Assembly: GCF_000213175.1 (NCBI RefSeq)
Contig: NW_009799101.1
Span: 3,361,236-3,425,235 of the forward strand
From: Neurospora tetrasperma FGSC 2508
Taxonomy: Eukaryota > Ascomycota > Sordariomycetes > Sordariales > Sordariaceae
Length of the DNA stretch: 64,000 bases
Direction of reading: 5' to 3'
Position numbers and translations under genes: made by a program. Under the pieces are notes generated by a model, which was not told the origin of the DNA, did no database searches, and worked only from the letters and a program-made list of their open reading frames with translations. This document shows, piece after piece, positions 11,763 to 21,613 of this stretch (position 1 is its first letter; each line of letters opens with the position of its first letter).

Positions 11763-13040
11763 ATGGGTGCTCTTATCAACGTTCGCCGGGACAACCCCGA
11801 CCCCTTCTATCGCTACAAGATGGAGCGTATCCAGACCAAGATTGAAGGCAAGGGTAACGGTATCAAGACCGTCGTTGTCAACCTCAGCAGCGTTGCCCAG
11901 TCCCTGGCTCGTCCCGGCGGCTATCTGATCAAGTACTTTGGTTTCGAGCTTGGTGCTCAAACCAACATTGATCCTCCTGATGACCGCTGGATCATCAACG
12001 GCTCCCACGAGGCCGCCAAGCTCCAGGACCTTCTCGATGGTTTCATTTCCAAGTTTGTCCTCTGCAAGAAGTGCAAGAACCCCGAGACTGTTGTTCAGAT
12101 CAAGGACGAGAAGATCACTCTCGACTGCAAGGCCTGTGGCCAGCGCAGCAAGGTTGAGCCCCAGCTCAAGCTGACCTCCTTCATCCTCAAGAACGTCCCC
12201 AAGAAGAGCAAGAAGGACAAGGCCGAGCGCAAGGCGGCCCGCAAGGCTCGCCAGAACGGCGGCGATAAGGAAGGTTCCGGTGACGAGAACGGTTCCGACC
12301 AGGCCTCTCCTGCCATCGAGGATAAGAACATTGAATATGCTAGCGACGATGATGAGCTCACTCGCAAGATCAAGTCTGAAGCTCAGAGCTTGCAGTTGGA
12401 CAAGAGAAATGCTCCCAAGGAGGAGGAGTGGGCTGTCGACATGAGCGAGGAGGCCGTCCGTGCCCGTCAGCAGAACCTTCCTGGCGAATTCAAGCAGAAG
12501 CTCGTCCTGAATGGTGAAGAAGACGAGGAGGAGGAGGGTGGAAACACCGTCTACGACCAGCTCGGCACTTGGATCGAGGATGAAGCCAAGGCCAAGGGTG
12601 GCATCAACCATGTCGACGATGTCGAGATCTACCTCAAGGCCAAGGAGCTCGGCATTGATGCCAAGCACCGCACCGTCCAGGTTCTTGTTCAGTGTCTTTT
12701 TGACGAGAACATTGTTGCTCAGATCCCCAAGCGTGCTCCTATGCTCAAGAGACTCGTTACCTCCGAGCGTCACGAGAAGGCCCTCCTTGGCGGTACCGAG
12801 CGTCTCCTTGCCGACCTCGGCAAGGAGTCTTATGACAAGATTGTCAAGATTCTCCAGCTCTACTACCACCACGACCTCTGCTCCGAGGAGGTCATCACCA
12901 AGTGGGGTAGCAAGGCTTCCAAGAAGTACGTCGATGGCTCTACTTCCAAGAAGATCCGCAAGGCTGCTGAGCCCTTCCTCACCTGGCTCGCCGAGGCCGA
13001 GTCTGAGGAGGAGGAATCTGAGGAGGAGGACGATGAGTAA
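11763..13040 (+). CDS. tif5: Translation initiation factor eIF5
   Basis: One uninterrupted frame of 425 residues, with strongly biased C-ending codons typical of highly expressed fungal genes. The N-terminal domain starts with the eIF5 signature NVRRDNPDPFYRYKM; Arg17 corresponds to the catalytic Arg15 of yeast eIF5, which stimulates GTP hydrolysis by eIF2. A C2-C2 zinc finger follows (Cys101, 104, 122, 125). A charged Lys-rich then acidic linker leads to the C-terminal HEAT/W2 domain, which ends in the acidic-aromatic box (FLTWLAEAESEEEESEEEDDE), the contact for eIF2-beta and eIF3. It acts in the 43S/48S complex in the cytosol. Two uORFs precede it. Confidence 0.97.
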   Translation: MGALINVRRDNPDPFYRYKMERIQTKIEGKGNGIKTVVVNLSSVAQSLARPGGYLIKYFGFELGAQTNIDPPDDRWIINGSHEAAKLQDLLDGFISKFVLCKKCKNPETVVQIKDEKITLDCKACGQRSKVEPQLKLTSFILKNVPKKSKKDKAERKAARKARQNGGDKEGSGDENGSDQASPAIEDKNIEYASDDDELTRKIKSEAQSLQLDKRNAPKEEEWAVDMSEEAVRARQQNLPGEFKQKLVLNGEEDEEEEGGNTVYDQLGTWIEDEAKAKGGINHVDDVEIYLKAKELGIDAKHRTVQVLVQCLFDENIVAQIPKRAPMLKRLVTSERHEKALLGGTERLLADLGKESYDKIVKILQLYYHHDLCSEEVITKWGSKASKKYVDGSTSKKIRKAAEPFLTWLAEAESEEEESEEEDDE

Positions 13041-14039
13041 ATCATGTCCCTCGCCACTGAGGATACTACTTCCGTTGCCGCTTGGCGCCTAGTCTAGCTT
13101 GCTCTTTTGTGTTGTTTTGAGGATGCAAAAATCGGAAGCAGATGGATAAATGCGTGAAAGGGTTGCGATCAGTTTTCTCTACTCACTCTCAGGTCTTGCT
13201 TCATGTTTGTCCCATGGTTCGCACTCAAGGGATGTCTTTTCCTGTGTCTGTGTATCGTTATCGGGGCTTTCATGGACGTTATCTAGTTAGTCGTCGAATT
13301 GACACGTCAATTATATCTCTATACATTTCAGTATACTGCTCAAGTGATGCCAGAAACATAATGACTGCCTGAATCTCTACCGGAGCCGTTGTAGTCCTTT
13401 CCCGAAGCGGCTATGAGATATCATCAAGATTAAAATGCCCGAGTGTTTGTGAGTGTCATGGACGAGTGCTCACTTTACTGTTGAGATGGCACCACTACGG
13501 TAGTACATAACGTTTAACGATGGTGATGTCAAGTTCAAGCATCCATTTGGCCGTCGGTTTTCATGAAGAGTTTCGTGATATCAAGGAGATCAGCACCAGC
13601 ATCAAAGACCAGCGTCACAGGAAGATGTTGCACGGGATGAGATTTGATCATCACCTGTCCTTTTCCATGATCATCAGCATAATTTTCACACAAGCAACCT
13701 CAGGCACACGTTCGTTAAGTTGGCTCCTTTTTCTTGAAAACCCTGCTAAAGTCCCTACGGTTGTGTCCCATAACCTCTTTGTAAACCGAAACCCCTAAAC
13801 CACGACCGGAGAGACATTCGTTACGTTCCAGATCCTAAAACACTGATCGAGATGGTACCAGTCCCCGAAACCTCTGAGAAGAAAGCTATAAACTGTCCTC
13901 ATCTCCATGAATATCATCACTCTTCCTATCATACCGACCAATCAATCAGCCGAACTCCCTAGATATCATCTTGAACTAATGACTCCTTAATGTTCACTGT
14001 AACTTACATTCCCAAAACCAATCCCACTCATCAGCAACA
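13041..14039. other. Intergenic region between convergent genes
   Basis: 3' flanks of eIF5 (+) and of the coiled-coil gene (-). It is AT-rich and no coding frame or RNA gene is recognisable. Confidence 0.5.
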
Positions 14040-16949
14040 TCACCGGGCTTTACCCTTTCCCTTGTCCTTCCTTGGAGGCGCCTGGATACCTCCCAAACTC
14101 TGAGCAGCCGTCTGGTCTGCCCAGGGTGAGTACTGCCCACCATGTCTCGATGGTCCAGCCTCCACGTCTACCTCAGAAGGAAACTTGCGCGCATCAGAAG
14201 CGTACAAATGGCCATAGGAAGCCACCGGAGCGTAGAACGCAGGGCCTGGTTGTGGGGTGATGGCTGCGTGGCTGGGGTAGTATGGCGGCACGGGGTAGTT
14301 GTAGCTCGGCTTCTTGGGTCGAGCATCCGCGAAAAGGTAGGAGCCAGGAGGGGCTACATCCTTCGGAGCATTACAAGGCGGGATGTACCGGTCGGGTTTG
14401 TACGTCTCCTTCGCCTTGCCAGCGGGGATGACAGGACTTTGAATGCTCGGGGTCGAGACATTGGCGGGCCAGCTAGGATTCGCCCGCAACGGCTCATCGC
14501 ACCAGCTGCCGGGGATGCCAGGCAGCTTGGGCGTCTGAATGTTCTTGCTGGAGCTGGTATCTTCCCTAGGGGCCAGCCGGAGTGTCGCTGGAGTGGACAC
14601 CTTGGATCCGCGAGGAGGTGTGGGAGGCAGGTTCGGGGGAGGGGAAGGGTGCCGGTGAGGTGTAGGAGGGACATAGCGGGGAGTTGATTCTCTTGATGCC
14701 TTCTGCCAGTTGTGCTGGGTGGCGAACTTCGAAGACTTGCCCCTCGGAGTGTGCTCTTCATCGGCAGATACATACTCCTCTGCTTCGAAGTAGCGAGTAT
14801 GTGTGCTTGTTCGACTGCTGGGCCGATCACCATCGCGGTTGACGGTTGACTCGTGGTGAGGAGCCTCGGTATGGCTCTTTGAAAGGTGATGAGGGTAGCT
14901 GACACTGGGTTGCCGACGACGAAGATTCTGCACAGAGACTGCCGGCTTCGAAGAATTGTTGCGAGTGTCCTCAGAACTCTCGGGAGCGTCCTTAGAATCG
15001 GTCTTCGGGGTATCCTTAGTTGGATCCTCCCAAATTGATCTGGTACCCGTCTGCCACGTCGCCACACTGTCTGCACCGGAAACTCGCTTCTTTCTCTCCA
15101 AGTCGGCGGCTAGCTTTGCGCATTTTGCCTTGTATTCGTCCAGTTCCCGTCGAAGCTTCTCCTCTTCCGTCTCTCGAGGAGCGCAGACATCGATTTTCCT
15201 GGGGCTAGGAATGGGTAAGGGTGGCAATGGCTACTTCTCCTTCGGCGACTCGGCTTGAGCAATGGGACCAGGCAACGAAAAGTGCTTCTCGTCCATGGCC
15301 TTTAACTCCAGGACAGGTGCAACCCAAGTTGGTATCACTGGTGTGGACCACTTGTTCTCAGTGACCGAAGGCTTCTGGCTCGGTTCATGCATAGCTGCAT
15401 AGCCATTCATGCCCCGGTCCTTCTCTTCCCAAGGCGCGACAGCTGGGGAATATGATGCAATTGAGGATCCAGCGGGCAGACCGGATAAACCGACTGGGGC
15501 CTGATGAACGTGCGGAGGAGCTCTGAAGGCTGTAGGATGGGCAATATCTGGGTGATATTGTGAGTCAGGCCGCGCGGGAAGTTGGTGCCTTGACTGGTAG
15601 TCCTGTCGGTGAGGATCTTTTTGGGGATGAGAAGAGTGTTGTGGGTTCTGTGGACGGGAATGATCGTGAGACGCTTGGTGGTACTTCTGTCGGCTGTTCT
15701 TATCTGTGCGAGGGACATTCTGCTCCCCAGGTCGATAGTAGTCTCGCGAGGCAGGGTGGTGGTCATATGTCTTGTCGCGTGAAGGATCGAACGACACTTC
15801 TTTGGGATTCTGTGCTGAAGATGCTCGTCGTTCAGCCTCTTTTCTAGCATCAGAAGTCTCCTTCTCCTTCTGAGCAGCGCTCCTCGAAGCCTCCTCTACG
15901 GCCCTTTGGCGTTCACGCTCCTGAGCTTTCCAGACCTCATAGCTCTTGTTGCGTCTTTCCTCGTTCTCCAGCCGCAGACGCCTTTCTGCATCCTCCAGCT
16001 TTTGGCGAGCCTCCTCTACGGCTTCTTCTCGTTTACGTTTCTCAGCCCTATAAGCCTCCATAAGCTTGCGGCTCGTCTCATCTTTCAGCTTTTGACTGGC
16101 GAGAAGGTCCGCATGCTTCTTCTTCTCCGCAAGGTGAGCTTTCAGGAACTGGACGTCCTGCTCGATCTTCTGCATGCGTTCATGCTTTCCTTTCTCCTCG
16201 GCGGCTGCTAGCTCTGCCTTGCGCTTCTTTTCCTCAGCTGCTTTCTCGGCAGTACGCTTCTTCTCGGCGACTGCTAGCTCTGCCTTGTATTTCTGTGCGG
16301 CGGCTTCCGCGTTTGCTTTGCGCTTCTTTTCGGCAGATAGTTGAGCTTCTAAGGCCTTCTTTTCCTCCTCTTTTTGCTTGAGGAGTTCCTGTCGGCGCTT
16401 TTGCTCGGTAGCTGCGTTCTCAGCAGCGCGCTTCCTTTCCTCTGCAGCTGCCTTCTCCGCAGCAGCGCGCTTGTTTTCGGCAGCTGCCTTCTCTTCTTCC
16501 AGTTTGCTCGCCTCAGGAGTAGCCAGAGCACGCAGGAATTTCACGTCCTTCTCGATCTTTCTAGAACGACTCCATGCGTTCTCCCATTGCTCCTTGTACT
16601 CACGATGCCACCTGTCACAATTGAGCGCAAATTCCAAGCGCTCGGCTTCATCTTCAAGCTTGAAAATGGCTTTTTTGTGGTTTTCACGCTTCTTCTGTTC
16701 AGAAGCAGCCATAGCACGTAGCTGCTCGAGCTCCTTCTTGTTCTCGATGAGACGAGGCCGTAACTCTAGCCAAAGATGCTTCTCTTTGTTGTACTCGTAC
16801 CGGTCAAGGACATTTTGCTGGCGCCCAACCTCTTCTTCGAGCCTGTATATGGCTTTTTGCATGTGCTCGAGTTTGTCGAAAACATTGCTGCCGATTCTGG
16901 TAACAGCCGGGGCGAATGGTCCCACGACCTGCTCGTTGGTGGGCGACAT
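14040..16949 (-). pseudogene. Coiled-coil / Pro-rich protein, paralog 1, split by an in-frame TAG
   Basis: Translation from 16949 (MSPTNEQ) gives a long Lys/Glu/Ala-rich coiled coil (roughly residues 20-370), then a VSFDPSR motif, a His/Gln/Pro-rich part and a PVGLSGLPAG module, and stops at TAG 15231-15233. The same frame then stays open to 14040. It continues with PLPPLPIPSP, a second short coiled coil, WQTGTRSIWEDPTK and a Pro-rich tail. The neighbouring paralog (18482-20602) is continuous here: its TPKEQWPLPPTP aligns with SPKEK-stop-PLPPLP, so TAG replaces a Trp codon. The region is therefore one gene with a premature stop, or a gene needing readthrough. Even if truncated, 572 residues could be made. 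An ATG 24 codons upstream (17021) is less likely to be the start. The function is unknown; the coiled coil suggests a scaffold or filament-like protein. Confidence 0.7.
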
Positions 16950-18481
16950 ATTGTCGATGTGGTGAAACAGGCGTGGAGATTCTGCCACGAGCCGCTGTGG
17001 CGGTAGGAGGAAAGTAATCAATTGTCAGGTATGTAGCTACTATCAACGAGATGTTAGCGCGTATGGTTTGCAGGGCATGTTGCGACGAAGGCAAATGGAT
17101 GTGAGAAGGGAGCAAGAGACTGACATAGAGATTTTGAAATGTCGTGGATGACGTGAAGATCGTTGAGATATTGGTGATTTGCTTCTGACGCAGAGAAGTG
17201 ATGACTCGGTGGGAGGGGTGAGAAGGTGATATGGTCGAAGACTTGAAGGTGCAAAAGTTGTGGAAGTGAAAAAGGATTGGACTTTTGGCTGGGGGTGGAA
17301 CGGTTCATATACTCTGCGGCCTGGGGAATGGACCTTCCAATACTGCCCCGCAAAGTGAAGTGCGCTCGACAGGTGAAGGGGTTTTCCTCAATTTTGTTTG
17401 AGTTAAAGGTTTCGGACGTTGGTCTAATGTGCACTCGACAGGTGAAAGGGCCTTCCTTAGCCTTGACTCAAGGTTTTGACTCTGGTGAAGGGAAAACCTC
17501 CTCACAACCTCCCATTTGTTGTCTCGCACCGCCTTTTGATTCTACGTACCAGGCGCAGATGCATCTGCCATCGCGACTATATAGGCAGCACCTTGCTGGA
17601 TCGACTTGTCAGGTTCGGTATATCGTCCTTTTGCACAGAAATATGATCCGGGTGGTGAAGTGGTCCACCGGCGCAAGGACAGGTTTTTTAAACCGCTTTC
17701 GCCGATCTAAATGTAAAATCTTCAGTACATGATGCGTGCTTTAACAGGCTCTTCTAGCCTGTGGTTGAAAACTAGTGGTGTAAAAAGCCTAGGAAACGGA
17801 TATGTGGAAATGCCGTGTGGATATGCTGCGATGGCTGACGGTATTTGAATCTGAATCTGAAACTGAATCCATACAAGAAGAAGCAGAAGGAGAAGAAAGA
17901 TATGATGATACTGGGCTATGCTATGTCTACCTGTAAATTTGGTGCGATGGGGCTACCCAGTGTCAAGAATGTCCCGCATCAAGAGGCGCCAACATGACAC
18001 TCTTGAAATCGAAGATGTTTTGTAGGAGAATCACACTGAAACTAACACCAAAACTATCTTTTGATCATAGCCCTGTTAGTAAACTTGGAAACACAGGAGC
18101 CAGTACCCACGTGTGTACGTGTAGCCATATCCTAAAAATGTGGAAAAGAGGTACGTGAAGTTAGAAAGAAGCGCACATAGACAGACATAGAGTTGGGAGG
18201 AGTGCTACCCCTGATAAAAAAAGCAAGATATTCGTTAAGCTAGAAGAAAAACTACCCTCAATCCCTTCCGAGAAATGTCGGCGAATACCTATTCTGGTGC
18301 ACTAGCACCCCCACGTCCCATCATTCCGTAAACCACACTCCCCAGTCTTGGCCAACCGCGGCAGCCATCTCATCGCCCCAGACTCAGTACTTCGCCGGAT
18401 TGACCTTCTTCTCAGCCGCTAGGGGATAGTAGTTGTGGACGCTGGGGCCGGAACGTTGGCCAGCCAGTTATCAAAATCCAG
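16950..18481. promoter_or_regulatory. Promoter region of paralog 1 and spacer between the paralogs
   Basis: On the minus strand, a GCAGAG-TATATGAACC element (17303-17318) closely resembles one upstream of paralog 2. A pair of direct repeats containing the CAGGTG E-box lies at 17360-17388 and 17429-17457. Beyond 17700 the sequence is AT-rich. The last part, near 18420-18481, is decayed continuation of paralog 2. Confidence 0.45.
17360..17457. repeat. Promoter direct repeats with E-box core
   Basis: Two copies of a segment of about 29 bp (GTGCRCTCGACAGGTGAA followed by RGGSSTTTCCT-like sequence) start 69 bp apart at 17360 and 17429, upstream of paralog 1. Both keep CAGGTG, an E-box type CANNTG site. 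Confidence 0.6.
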
Positions 18482-20602
18482 CTAGTTTCTCAACCAGCTG
18501 CCGGGGGGCATCGGCGTTTTGAGATCTCCGTATTGATCATTCTGTTTATCCAAGGTCGAAAGAGGAAGGATAGCCACAGCGGGGCCGGGGACACTCGAGC
18601 GCTTTGAGGGTATGGGAGGAAGGCTGGGAGGGAACGATGGGTGCCAATAAGGAGTTGGTGGCACGTAGGGAGGGTTGGTTCCCACGGGCAGTTTGAGCTT
18701 AAGTGATTTGGCGCGGACATGCGCCTTGGAAAGCCTCTCCGTACGGTTATCGTTACTTGGGCTCAAGTCCTCCGCCTCATACTGACGGGTATATTTGGTC
18801 GTCCGGCTGAGGCTTCGACCATTGTAGTCGACATTCGAGTCTCGACCGTGGCCTTCCGTGCCGCGCTCCCAGGGCGATTTGCGAGTGTCATTTTCAGGAG
18901 TAATATTCCCGGTCTGAACGGCAACATCCTTCAGTACAGCCTTGGCAACGTCTCTGGAGCTGTCATTGGCAGTATTTTCAGGAGCCACCTTCGTGGGATC
19001 CTCCCAGACGGACTTGCATCCCGTCTGCCATGACGCAACGCTGCTTGCGCCGTGGCCTTGCCCTTTCCTCTCCACCTCAGCCCGTAGTCTGGCTATCCCC
19101 TGGTCGAATTTCCTCTTTTCTTCCCGCAATTCTCGTTGCAGCTTCTCTTGTTCACTCTCTAGACGGGTGGGAACCTGAGGCTCATTGTTACTAGGAGCAG
19201 GTGTGGGTGGCAATGGCCATTGCTCCTTGGGAGTCTCCACTCCCGCATAACATGAGCGCTGAGCCGGAATGACCAAAGTCTGCTTTATTACCTGCGGTTC
19301 GAGTGTAGGAGACTTCCAAGCAGGTACAGGGGGCATAGACCAATCCGAGCTGGGAGCCGAACGGAGACGATTTCGGTGTGAGGGTTCCTGATGTTTCGAT
19401 CCATAGGCTTTTGTGTAGCCAGAGCGACCTCGACCCTCGTCTTTGTACCTGGCAACCTCTGGAGCTTCGTCTGAGCACAAAGATCCAGCAGGCATGCCTG
19501 AAAGACCGACTGGCACCGAAGGTGTAGACCAATTTGGCCGGGGCGCCGAAGAAAAACACTCTTGGTGCAAGTGTTCTTTCTCTTTCGATCCGAATGTACC
19601 TGCATAGTCGGAGCGGTCTCGGCCCTTGTCTCCGTAACAAGTGACGTCCGGAGCCAAGTCAGAACAGAGAGACACCGCAGGCAATCCAGAAAGACCGACC
19701 GGTACTGAAGATGCTGATGGGGCCTGGCGGGGGCTCGGATGCCCATGCTGATAATGCTTCAAATGGGAGTGATCAATGGTTGGGTATTCCATTGTCGGTG
19801 GGTGCTGTTGACCCGAGGGTCTCAGAGGATATGGACTCTGCTCTGGTTTCCATGGATGAGCCTGACTGGTGGATGGGCGCTCGTTCTCAAGGTCACGCTT
19901 CCAAACTATCTTCTCCTTCTCCATCTGACGACAGCGTTCCTGCTCCTTCCGGGCTTCGTACTCCAGCTTAACACGAGCAAGTACCTTCTTCTCAGCCTCT
20001 GCGGCTTTGAGAGCCTTCTGCTCGGCCATCTGACGGAGGCGCTTCTGCTCCTTCCAAGCTTCCTCATCTTTTCTGCGCGCCGCTTCGCCCTCCCGCTGTA
20101 TGAGGGCAAAAACACTCTCCTTAGCCTCTTTGGTTCTTAGAGCCTCCTCTTCGGCCTTCTTTCGGTGGCGCTCCTGCTCTAGCCTGGCCGCTTCGTGCGC
20201 CTGCACTTTCCGAGCGAGAGCCTCCTCTTCAGCCTCTTTGATTTCAAGAAACTCGAGCTCGGCAAACCCGGAACGCAAGGATGCAATTTCCTTGACAAGT
20301 AATCGGTATCTTTCGCTTAGGAGCTCCTCGAAGGGCTCGCCGGCATCGGTGGATTGGGCAGGCGTAGGGTCAAGCTGAGGGGACTGGCTGTACAGAAGGT
20401 ATGTTTGATTCCGCGAAGAATCAAACGATACCCTGCGCTTCCCCAAGTGGGTCTTCTTTTCTTCTTGAAGAGCCTCAGCAGCCTCTCGCTCATTTTCAAG
20501 GCCACGCTGCCAAGCGGCCCGAGCCTCTTTCTCGGCCTTCTGATAACGGCGTTCCTGCTCCTGTAGGCGCCGTTTTTCCTCGGGTGAGATTCCGTCAGGC
20601 AT
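18482..20602 (-). CDS. Coiled-coil / Pro-rich protein, paralog 2 (C-terminally truncated)
   Basis: From ATG 20602 (MPDGISPEEKRR) the frame encodes 706 residues. A frame extending to 20716 enters a probable 5'-leader intron (20638-20734: GTTAGT donor, CTAAC branch point, GGCAG acceptor), which supports the inner start. Layout: Lys/Glu coiled coil; RRVSFDSSR (about 57-65); a second, longer coiled coil (about 100-235); a Pro/His-rich part; two tandem 63-residue PVGLSG modules (about 299-424); WQTGCKSVWEDPTK; then YVPPTP and GSW. It stops at TAG 18482-18484, where paralog 1 continues for about 150 residues. The next 20 codons in frame still resemble paralog 1 (NWLANV versus SWPANV), so the C-terminus was lost secondarily. 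Function unknown. Confidence 0.75.
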   Translation of the reverse strand: MPDGISPEEKRRLQEQERRYQKAEKEARAAWQRGLENEREAAEALQEEKKTHLGKRRVSFDSSRNQTYLLYSQSPQLDPTPAQSTDAGEPFEELLSERYRLLVKEIASLRSGFAELEFLEIKEAEEEALARKVQAHEAARLEQERHRKKAEEEALRTKEAKESVFALIQREGEAARRKDEEAWKEQKRLRQMAEQKALKAAEAEKKVLARVKLEYEARKEQERCRQMEKEKIVWKRDLENERPSTSQAHPWKPEQSPYPLRPSGQQHPPTMEYPTIDHSHLKHYQHGHPSPRQAPSASSVPVGLSGLPAVSLCSDLAPDVTCYGDKGRDRSDYAGTFGSKEKEHLHQECFSSAPRPNWSTPSVPVGLSGMPAGSLCSDEAPEVARYKDEGRGRSGYTKAYGSKHQEPSHRNRLRSAPSSDWSMPPVPAWKSPTLEPQVIKQTLVIPAQRSCYAGVETPKEQWPLPPTPAPSNNEPQVPTRLESEQEKLQRELREEKRKFDQGIARLRAEVERKGQGHGASSVASWQTGCKSVWEDPTKVAPENTANDSSRDVAKAVLKDVAVQTGNITPENDTRKSPWERGTEGHGRDSNVDYNGRSLSRTTKYTRQYEAEDLSPSNDNRTERLSKAHVRAKSLKLKLPVGTNPPYVPPTPYWHPSFPPSLPPIPSKRSSVPGPAVAILPLSTLDKQNDQYGDLKTPMPPGSWLRN
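19331..19708 (-). repeat. Tandem in-frame duplication of a 189-bp coding module
   Basis: Two adjacent 63-residue modules, each starting SVPVGLSG(L/M)PA with SLCSD, AP(D/E)V, GR-RS-Y, GSK and a WS-P end. The first is 19708-19520, the second 19519-19331. Paralog 1 has a single diverged copy (PVGLSGLPAG...WSTPVIP). Confidence 0.85.
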
Positions 20603-20734
20603 TTTCGTGATTAATATTATGAATATGTATATAGATACTGCCAATGGAGTGTTAGAGCACGAGTCCTGAATAGACAGTTGCGAGCTTCTCAGAGGGGTAT
20701 TATTTGTGAAGTTCAAATAGGCTGGGAGACTAAC

Positions 20735-21613
20735 CTATGAGCTTGGATACGCTTCAAGCGGAGTTGAAATGTGTCGGACGGTGAAGGTTATTTGCGATGT
20801 CGACTTCTGTGGTGGAGGATGTGACGTGCCGTACAAGATGTGACGACTTTGTGAGGAAGGGAGGGTGTAATTGCCTAAGGCTATATATGGTGATCGAGAA
20901 GAGTGTTCAAGGCGCAGATGGCTTATATGAGCGTTCTGCTATGAAAAAAACTGACGACTCTGAGGAAAGAGACAAGAAGTAAAAGCTTGCCGCGGGGAGG
21001 GGAGGGAGGAGGGTTTATATCCTCTGCAACGTAAGAAATTCCAGTTCCCAAATCACCTCGCAAATTGTTGCTGTTATCAATCTGATATGTGGTTGATCCC
21101 AAGCTCACCTCGTCGTATCGACCCTGTCCCTATCATCGAGACTATCAAGTCGAAACCAAAACATCAGCTGCATGGTGAACGGCTTTTTTAAACGGCCAAC
21201 GTCCATTGCATCCGAACAGGACGTGAACCAAACCTTGATAACAAAAGAAAAAGGGACAACAGACCACAGATCATGGCGTCGCCAGCCGAGAAGGATATCC
21301 CTTCAGTCTGTATACCACTTATCCACCACGTTCCATCATTGTCGTGGCTGTAAAGTGAATTCCTCTTTTGACAGACAGGCCCGATGAGACTGGAACAGGA
21401 CGATAACAGAAACCTTGAAGACACGAAAAAAGATAAAGTGAACACGACAATTCACCTTCCTTACTGAGAAAATGTCCCCTTCACTCATCTGCCATCTTTC
21501 CACCCTTTTCCGTCCACGTGTCCTTCTCCTCGACCGTCCTCATCTCATCATCGTGTCCTCTCGCAATCCCATCTAGAGACTAGGCGGGTATCAACACAAA
21601 TCCCCCCTTTCAC
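20735..21613. promoter_or_regulatory. Promoter region of paralog 2 / 3' flank of dephospho-CoA kinase
   Basis: On the minus strand a GCAGAGGATATAAACCC element (21012-21028) resembles the TATA-containing element of paralog 1. A second TATATA lies near 20880. No gene is seen here. Confidence 0.45.

Noticed and set aside
11733-12872. 379-codon open frame antisense to eIF5
   Set aside because: It mirrors the strong codon bias of eIF5; the translation is Leu/Val/Gly-rich without domains. It is a shadow frame.
15204-15233. A 30-nt intron removing the TAG of paralog 1
   Set aside because: GT...AG borders exist and the length is in frame, but 30 nt is too short for a fungal intron and the segment is coding in paralog 2.
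15228-15233. Known stop-readthrough signal at the paralog 1 TAG
   Set aside because: The context TAG-CCA does not match the recognised CTA or CAATTA downstream contexts, so efficient readthrough is not predicted from sequence.
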